A stretch of 10,259 nt of DNA from an uncultured Flavobacteriales bacterium (GTDB taxonomy: Bacteria > Bacteroidota > Bacteroidia > Flavobacteriales > Vicingaceae), in assembly GCA_946886085.1 (NCBI GenBank), contig CAMPHX010000018.1, positions 1 to 10,259 on the forward strand, given 5' to 3'. The position numbers and the translations under genes were made by a program. The notes under the pieces are model-generated. The model saw nothing but the letters and a program-made list of their open reading frames with translations, was not told where the DNA came from and searched no databases. Below, piece by piece: positions 5,613-10,259 of this stretch (its first letter is position 1; the number at the start of each line of letters is the position of its first letter).

Positions 5613-6518
5613 TTAAAAACCTAATAATTCAGCAATTCTCTCTAAATCATCTTCGGTGGCAAAAGGAATGATTAATTTTCCTTTACCTTCTTTATTTTTT
5701 TGAATTTGCACTTTAGTTTGTAAGATATTGCTTAAGTCTTCCATTATTTTTTGATTGGTAAATGATAAGGTTGATGGAGCTTTTGAAGTAGATTTTTTCT
5801 CTACATCTTTTACTTTTTCATCTTTAACCAATTCTTCTACCTGACGAACAGAAAGTCCTTCCTGAATAATTCTTTTTGCAATTTGTAATTGCTTTTTTTC
5901 TTCCGAAATGTTAATCAACGCCCTTGCATGTCCCATAGAAATTTCTTTGGTTCTGATGGCTAATTGTATTTCAACAGGAAGTTTAAGTAACCTAAGGTAA
6001 TTTGCTACAGTTGAACGCTTTTTACTAACTTTTTCACTCAATTGTTCTTGCGTTAAATTACATTCTTCAATTAGTTTTTGATAACTAAAAGCTACTTCTA
6101 TAGCGTCTAAATCTTGTCGTTGAATGTTTTCAACCAACGCCATTTCTAGCATTTCTTGGTCATTGGCAATTCTAATAAAAGCAGGAATTTCTGTTAACCC
6201 TGCAATTTGAGATGCTCTAAACCTTCTTTCTCCTGAAATCAGTTGGTATTTATCATAACCTAACTTTCTAACCGTTACAGGCTGTATAATTCCATGTTCT
6301 TTAATCGATTCCGAAAGTTCCAATAAAGCTTCTTTCTCAAACTGCGTTCTCGGTTGAAAAGGATTGGCTTCAATTTGAGCAACGGGAATTGTAGATACAG
6401 AGCCAACCACATGATTGTTACTTTCCGGTAAATCTAATCTCGATTTTGATGTTATATCGGTATCGGCATTTTGTAATAATGCGCCTAACCCTCTTCCTAA
6501 TGCTGGTTTCTTACTCAT
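5613..6518 (-). CDS. parB: Chromosome-partitioning protein ParB
   Basis: ParB is a CTP-dependent clamp that loads at parS sites near the origin and works with ParA to segregate the chromosome. The 301-residue product has the N-terminal ParA-stimulating end with LGRGLGALL (7-15) and the ParB/Srx CTP-binding domain (about 43-135), including NPFQPR (52-57), SGERRFRAS (95-103) and VENIQRQDL (129-137). A helix-turn-helix for parS is at about 156-180 (TQEQLSEKVSKKRSTVANYLRLLKLP), followed by a lysine/serine-rich linker (235-255) and a C-terminal dimerisation region ending in RIAELLGF. Its ATG overlaps the end of parA (sequence ATGAGTAA), which suggests translational coupling. By eye I found no CACGTG-centred parS site in the window. 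Confidence 0.97.
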   Translation of the reverse strand: MSKKPALGRGLGALLQNADTDITSKSRLDLPESNNHVVGSVSTIPVAQIEANPFQPRTQFEKEALLELSESIKEHGIIQPVTVRKLGYDKYQLISGERRFRASQIAGLTEIPAFIRIANDQEMLEMALVENIQRQDLDAIEVAFSYQKLIEECNLTQEQLSEKVSKKRSTVANYLRLLKLPVEIQLAIRTKEISMGHARALINISEEKKQLQIAKRIIQEGLSVRQVEELVKDEKVKDVEKKSTSKAPSTLSFTNQKIMEDLSNILQTKVQIQKNKEGKGKLIIPFATEDDLERIAELLGF

Positions 6519-7323
6519 CTTCTAAGGCTATAATTTTTTCTTCTTCGCTCATTTTAGTCATGTTATTCTTTTGAAGAATTTCTCTGGCTAAATTTAAATA
6601 ATTGATAGCACCTTTACTACTTGCATCGTGCATAATAATGGTTTTACCATGACTTGGAGCTTCTCCCAAAGTGGTATTTCTTTGTATAATGGTATCAAAC
6701 ATCATGGTTTGAAAATGTGTTTTAACCTCTTCCACTACTTGGTTAGATAATCTCAATCTAACATCATACATGGTTAACAACAATCCTTCAATATCCAAGT
6801 CCGGGTTTAATCTTTCTTGAATAATTTTAATGGTATTTAGTAATTTACCTAAACCTTCTAATGCAAAATATTCACATTGAATTGGAATAATAACTGAATC
6901 TGCTGCTGTAAGCGAGTTGATGGTAATTAACCCTAATGATGGAGAACAATCTATGATGATAAAATCATATTTATCTTTAATGCTGCTAAAAGCATTTTTC
7001 ATCATGTGCTCTCTGTTAGGCATGTTAATAAGCTCTATTTCGGCTCCAACCAAGTCTATATGAGCAGGTAAAATATCTAAATTAGGCGAATCTGTATGCA
7101 AAATAGCATCTGTAGGTTCAATTTCATTAATTAAACATTCGTAAATACTATTTTTAATGTTACGAGGGTCAAAACCAACTCCTGAAGTTGAATTGGCCTG
7201 AGGGTCAGCATCTACTAAAAGTACTTTGTACTCTAAAACTCCTAAACCGGCAGCTAAATTAATGGCTGTGGTAGTTTTTCCTACGCCTCCTTTCTGGTTA
7301 GATATTGCAATAATTTTACCCAT
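6511..7323 (-). CDS. parA: Chromosome-partitioning ATPase ParA (Soj)
   Basis: ParA is a deviant Walker ATPase that binds DNA nonspecifically and pulls ParB-parS complexes apart. The 270 residues show the deviant Walker A box KGGVGKTT (11-18) with the signature Lys11, the A' motif LLVDADPQAN (35-44), Walker B IIIDCSPSLG (122-131), and the segment ECL-N-I typical of chromosomal ParA. The N-terminus begins almost directly with strand 1 (GKIIAISNQ), so this is the short chromosomal type without the extra helix-turn-helix of plasmid ParA. The start overlaps nothing upstream; 38 bases separate it from the hydrolase stop, and I saw no clear promoter in that gap. The C-terminal tail after residue 253 is charged and less conserved. 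Confidence 0.97.
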   Translation of the reverse strand: MGKIIAISNQKGGVGKTTTAINLAAGLGVLEYKVLLVDADPQANSTSGVGFDPRNIKNSIYECLINEIEPTDAILHTDSPNLDILPAHIDLVGAEIELINMPNREHMMKNAFSSIKDKYDFIIIDCSPSLGLITINSLTAADSVIIPIQCEYFALEGLGKLLNTIKIIQERLNPDLDIEGLLLTMYDVRLRLSNQVVEEVKTHFQTMMFDTIIQRNTTLGEAPSHGKTIIMHDASSKGAINYLNLAREILQKNNMTKMSEEEKIIALEDE

Positions 7324-7361
7324 AGTGTTATATTTAGTTTATGTATTGTGTAACGTTTTTA

Positions 7362-8039
7362 TTAAAGTTTTATGGTTTCCCCGATTTCAGGCAAAATTAA
7401 TTCTTTACCACGAGATTTGAATTTATCTATCGCTTCATTTTTATTAATTTCTATGTATCCAAACGTATCGTAATGAACACCAATTATTTTATTACAATTA
7501 ATAAATTCTGCGGCTGTTATTGCATCCTCTATTCCCATTGTAAAGTTATCTCCAATAGGTAAAACTGCAAAATCTAACTTCTCAGAGTTTCCTATTAATT
7601 TCATATCCATTGTAAGAGCCGTATCTCCTGCGAAATAAAAAGATTTTGAAGCATTTACAATAAAACCTCCGGGATTTCCTCCGTAACTACCATCGGGCAA
7701 CATGCTCGAATGAATTGCATTGGTATATTTTACTGTACCGAAATCAAACTTCCACTTCCCGCCATGGTTCATCGGGTGAACGTTTTCTATTCCTTTTTTC
7801 TCGTACCAACTTACAATCTCGAAATTAGAAACCAATTTTGCCCCTGTTCTTTTAGCAATATTTTCAGCATCTGCCACATGATCTTCATGTCCGTGAGACA
7901 ATAAAATGTAATCGGCTGCTAAAGTAGTTACATCAATATGTGCTGCTTTAGGATTGGGCGAAATAAAAGGATCGAAAAGTATGGTTTTATCTTGTGTTTT
8001 AACAGAAAAACAAGCATGTCCGTAAAAAGTTAATTCCAT
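7362..8039 (-). CDS. UPF0173-type metal-dependent hydrolase (MBL fold)
   Basis: The 225-residue product is a short metallo-beta-lactamase-fold protein of the UPF0173 / beta-lactamase superfamily. The metal ligands are visible: H7 in the opening strand (FYGHACF), the H-x-H-x-D-H motif at 49-54 (SHGHEDHVAD), His110 in NAIHSSM, Asp139 in FAGDTALTMD, and His189 in GVHYDTFGY. FDPFISPNP (22-30) is also typical. The natural substrate of this family is not established; phosphodiester or lactone-type hydrolysis is possible. It is the first gene of a - strand run with parA, parB, DUF5683 and cca, and may share their transcript. Relatives start at the same MELTFYGHA-type end, which supports the ATG at 8039. 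Confidence 0.93.
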   Translation of the reverse strand: MELTFYGHACFSVKTQDKTILFDPFISPNPKAAHIDVTTLAADYILLSHGHEDHVADAENIAKRTGAKLVSNFEIVSWYEKKGIENVHPMNHGGKWKFDFGTVKYTNAIHSSMLPDGSYGGNPGGFIVNASKSFYFAGDTALTMDMKLIGNSEKLDFAVLPIGDNFTMGIEDAITAAEFINCNKIIGVHYDTFGYIEINKNEAIDKFKSRGKELILPEIGETIKL

Positions 8040-8068
8040 AATATCTAGCGTTAAAATTCAATGCTATA

Positions 8069-8076
8069 CAAATTAA
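8069..8076 (-). promoter_or_regulatory. Possible -7 box for the hydrolase-parAB unit
   Basis: On the - strand the bases read TTAATTTG, one mismatch from TAnnTTTG, and they lie about 30 bases before the hydrolase ATG. No -33 element is obvious. It directly adjoins the long inverted repeat at 8078-8132, so it could start a new transcript just after the hemB transcript ends. Weak support. Confidence 0.25.
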
Positions 8077-8077
8077 C

Positions 8078-8132
8078 TTAAAAGTAGTTAGAATATGAGG
8101 CGAAACGCTATGATTTTACCAACTACTTTTAA
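8078..8132 (-). terminator. Long inverted repeat after hemB, probable transcript end
   Basis: TTAAAAGTAGTT (8078-8089) and AACTACTTTTAA (8121-8132) are perfectly complementary over 12 bases, with a 31-base spacer that contains a small GCG-AAA-CGC hairpin (8100-8108). It lies 22 bases past the hemB stop, in the only gap of over 100 bases among the - strand genes between yaaA and cca. On the - strand the 3' arm ends in TTTTAAG, a modest U-run. A terminator for the yaaA-cvfB-hemB unit is the simplest reading. A regulatory site for the downstream hydrolase is the alternative. Confidence 0.5.
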
Positions 8133-8154
8133 ACATGCTTATGTTGATTTATTT

Positions 8155-9123
8155 TTAGCGTAATAATTTCGCAGCTTCTTTAGCAAAATAAGTGATAATA
8201 ATGTCTGCTCCTGCTCTTTTTATGGACAGTAAGGTTTCCATCATTACTTTTTGCTCGTCTATCCAGCCATTTTTACCGGCTGCTTTAATCATGGAATACT
8301 CACCACTAACATTATAAGCTGCTATGGGTAAATCAAAATTGTTTTTTAAATCTCTGATGATATCCAAATAAGATAAAGCAGGTTTTACCATTAAAATAGC
8401 TGCTCCTTCATCTACATCAGCCTGAGCTTCTTTAATTGCTTCATTTCTGTTGGCAGCATCCATTTGGTAGGTTCTTCTATCACCAAAACTTGGTGTGGAA
8501 TCTGCCGCATCTCTAAAAGGTCCGTAATATGCCGAAGCATATTTTACCGAATAACCCATTATGGGAATGTGTTGAAATCCGTTTTTATCTAATTCGTCTC
8601 TAATTTCTCTCACCGCAAAATCCATCATACCCGATGGTGCAACCATGTCTATACCTGCCTTTGCTTGAGCCAACACTTGTTTTCTTAAATTTACTAAGGT
8701 TAAATCGTTATCAACATCATGATTACACAATACACCACAATGTCCGTGATCGGTATACTCACAAAAACAAACATCGGCAACTACTTGTAAGTTGGAATAT
8801 TCTTTTTTTATTTGTCGGATGGCTTGTTGAATAATGCCTTCCTCATTCCAGCTTTCAGAACCCTGCACATCTTTATGTAAAGGAATACCAAATAGTATAA
8901 CCGATTTTATTCCCAAGTCCACTACTTCATCCAGCTCTTCTTTTATCCTATCTAATGAATAACGATAAATACCGGGCATGGAAACAATTTCTTTTTTTAT
9001 GTTGTTGCCTTCTTCAATAAACAAAGGATAAATAAAGTCAGTAACTTGCAAATGTGTTTCTCTTACTTTTGCTCTAATCTCTTCGTTTTTTCTGTTATCT
9101 CTAAGTCTGGTACTCATGTTCAT
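8155..9123 (-). CDS. hemB: Porphobilinogen synthase (delta-aminolevulinic acid dehydratase) HemB
   Basis: HemB condenses two 5-aminolevulinate molecules to porphobilinogen, an early step to haem and other tetrapyrroles. The 322-residue product is of normal length. The zinc-binding cysteines are in [16 protein letters not shown] (Cys119, Cys121, Cys129), so this is the Zn-dependent type rather than the Asp-rich Mg type. The two Schiff-base lysines are Lys194 in [17 protein letters not shown] and Lys247 in [10 protein letters not shown]. Other family blocks are YPLF (32-35), MVAPSGMMD (160-168), [12 protein letters not shown] (211-222) and YNVSGEYSM (270-278). Two ATGs compete, at 9121-9123 and at 9115-9117 (two codons later). 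Either fits, as the conserved part starts around residue 5. It lies 11 bases after cvfB. Confidence 0.96.
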   Translation of the reverse strand: MNMSTRLRDNRKNEEIRAKVRETHLQVTDFIYPLFIEEGNNIKKEIVSMPGIYRYSLDRIKEELDEVVDLGIKSVILFGIPLHKDVQGSESWNEEGIIQQAIRQIKKEYSNLQVVADVCFCEYTDHGHCGVLCNHDVDNDLTLVNLRKQVLAQAKAGIDMVAPSGMMDFAVREIRDELDKNGFQHIPIMGYSVKYASAYYGPFRDAADSTPSFGDRRTYQMDAANRNEAIKEAQADVDEGAAILMVKPALSYLDIIRDLKNNFDLPIAAYNVSGEYSMIKAAGKNGWIDEQKVMMETLLSIKRAGADIIITYFAKEAAKLLR

Positions 9124-9134
9124 TAATTTAACTA

Positions 9135-9968
9135 TTACCTAACCAACTCTATACTGTCCTCATTAATTTTTATTTTCTTACCGCTATAAAGTATGCCCAC
9201 TGCTTTTTTAAACGCTTTTTTACTAACTTTAAACGTACTGTAAATCAATTCGGGAGAGCTTTTATCCGTAATGTTAAGTTTTCCGTTTTGCTTTAATAAG
9301 GTTTCGTAAATAGCATTGGCAATATTTTCTAATTCATCTAATTTTGAACTGTTCAACGTAATGTCTAGCTTATTGTCGGGACGAACTTTCTGAACAAAAC
9401 CTTTCAACTTATCCCCTATGTATATTGGACGAAAAACTTCATTTTCGAACAACATGCCTAAATGTTGGTTGTTTACCACTACTTTATAACCTAAATCTGT
9501 ATGTTGTGCAACCAATAAAGAAACTTCGTCTCCTTGTTTCAAGGTAATTGGATTTCTTTTTAGGTGTTTTTCAATTTTTGTACTCCCCACCATTCTGTTG
9601 GTAAGCTCATCTTTATACAAATAAACAGGATACTCTTCGCCAACTTCTATCTTATAAAACTGCTCAGAATAAGGTACTAATAAGTCTTTTTCGACTCCCC
9701 ACTCAAAAAAAGCACCCACAGGAGTAACATCAACCGCTTTTAAAAAATCACATTGGTGCATTAATATTTTAGGGACTAATGTAGTAGCTATAGGTCTATC
9801 TTCAGAATCTGTGTAAACAAACACTTCTAATTTATCTCCAATTTCAAAATCTACCGGAACATATTTGTGAGGCAACAAAATTTCTTCTCCCTCTTGTGTA
9901 AGTAAATATATTCCTTGTGGAGTAGTTTTTACACTTTCTAATTCAACAATATTTCCTATTTCTTGCAT
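9135..9968 (-). CDS. cvfB: S1-like RNA-binding protein of the CvfB family
   Basis: CvfB-type proteins have tandem S1-like beta-barrels and a C-terminal winged helix. The Staphylococcus member binds RNA and affects virulence gene expression, but the role in Bacteroidota is unknown. The 277 residues fit this: a first S1-like unit at about 4-62 ([37 protein letters not shown]), a second at about 68-132 ([24 protein letters not shown], then [10 protein letters not shown]), a third at about 143-205 ([29 protein letters not shown]), and a winged-helix-like end at about 212-277 ([23 protein letters not shown]). It lies three bases after yaaA and 11 before hemB, probably one operon. Such proteins are sometimes misnamed as GntR regulators. 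Confidence 0.88.
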   Translation of the reverse strand: MQEIGNIVELESVKTTPQGIYLLTQEGEEILLPHKYVPVDFEIGDKLEVFVYTDSEDRPIATTLVPKILMHQCDFLKAVDVTPVGAFFEWGVEKDLLVPYSEQFYKIEVGEEYPVYLYKDELTNRMVGSTKIEKHLKRNPITLKQGDEVSLLVAQHTDLGYKVVVNNQHLGMLFENEVFRPIYIGDKLKGFVQKVRPDNKLDITLNSSKLDELENIANAIYETLLKQNGKLNITDKSSPELIYSTFKVSKKAFKKAVGILYSGKKIKINEDSIELVR

Positions 9969-9971
9969 ATT

Positions 9972-10259
9972 TTAATTCCTTAAAAAAACCAATTCTTTTG
10001 GTGATGATGCTTCTTCATTAAACAAGTATCCGTCAGTATCAAAAGCAATTAGTTCTTCAATAGTTTTTATTTTATTTTTCATGATAAATGCTGCCATAGC
10101 TCCTCTGGCTTTTTTGGCATAAACCATTACTGTTTTATATTGTCCGTTGGTAAAATCTTTAAATACTGGAGTAATTATTGGTGCTGCCAACTTTTTCTTA
10201 TTAACGGCTTTAAAATATTCGTTAGAAGCCAAGTTAACCAACACCTTATCGTTATTAGC
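9972..10259 (-). CDS. yaaA: Peroxide stress protein YaaA, C-terminal part (cut by window edge)
   Basis: The frame is open through the right edge. Before the GTG at 10242-10244 it reads ANNDK in frame, so that GTG is an internal Val and the gene begins outside the window. The visible 95 residues match the C-terminal third of YaaA (DUF328/UPF0246): LVNLASNEYFKAV, then ITPVFKDFTNGQYK, YAKKARGAMAAFI, IAFDTDGYLFNEE and the ending ELVFLRN. In E. coli YaaA lowers intracellular free iron and limits DNA damage during peroxide stress. The K-K-A-R-G block fits its reported DNA-binding character. A pairing with hemB downstream is of some interest because both touch iron/haem balance. The stop is three bases before cvfB. 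Confidence 0.92.
   Translation of the reverse strand, partial: ANNDKVLVNLASNEYFKAVNKKKLAAPIITPVFKDFTNGQYKTVMVYAKKARGAMAAFIMKNKIKTIEELIAFDTDGYLFNEEASSPKELVFLRN

Noticed and set aside
5613..7323. parS site near parAB
   Set aside because: Scanning by eye for a CACGTG-centred TGTTTCACGTGAAACA-type site found none in the window; a motif search over the full chromosome would be needed.
10242..10244. GTG as the start of a 90-residue gene at the right edge
   Set aside because: The frame continues upstream to the window edge (ANNDK before it) and matches the interior of YaaA, so the codon is an internal Val.

Overview
The window looks like a chromosomal segment of a low-GC Bacteroidota, most likely of the Flavobacteriales. 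The reasons are an AT-rich sequence, start codons preceded by A-rich rather than Shine-Dalgarno leaders, an exact TAnnTTTG-type -7 promoter box upstream of the KilA-N gene, a Bacteroidota-type DUF5683 protein next to parAB, and the Bacteroidota-like sequences of MiaA, HemB and CvfB. The order assignment is inference from gene content, not a phylogeny. By eye I saw no rRNA, tRNA, CRISPR array, transposase or parS site.

Layout. Bases 1-1873 form a small accessory block read on the + strand: a possible 3' gene end, an interleaved inverted repeat (65-110), an unrecognised lipoprotein (124-750), a spacer with three evenly spaced short hairpins (788-895), and a solitary KilA-N DNA-binding protein (1013-1828). 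The KilA-N gene has a promoter box wrapped in inverted repeats. It also contains a perfect 32-bp palindrome (1201-1232) whose arms repeat the sequence around its own start codon. From 1874 to the right edge every gene is on the - strand and is conserved housekeeping or conserved hypothetical.

Reading in the direction of transcription, the - strand appears to hold three units. (i) yaaA (C-terminal part only, cut by the window edge), cvfB and hemB have gaps of 3 and 11 bases and end at a long inverted repeat (8078-8132). (ii) An MBL-fold UPF0173 hydrolase, parA, parB, a DUF5683 envelope protein and the CCA-adding enzyme are tightly packed. parA and parB overlap by 8 bases, and DUF5683 and cca are 2 bases apart. 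This unit is followed by a repeat-rich spacer (3424-3508). (iii) A pRiA4b ORF-3-like protein and miaA, 3 bases apart, converge on the KilA-N gene.

Functionally the core combines chromosome segregation (ParA/ParB), tRNA maturation and modification (CCA enzyme, MiaA), haem synthesis (HemB), RNA-linked regulation (CvfB) and oxidative-stress protection (YaaA). The most noteworthy material is the KilA-N locus: nested symmetric sequences at its promoter, at its start codon and inside its coding region suggest autoregulation, by protein binding to DNA or by RNA folding. This is a hypothesis from sequence only.
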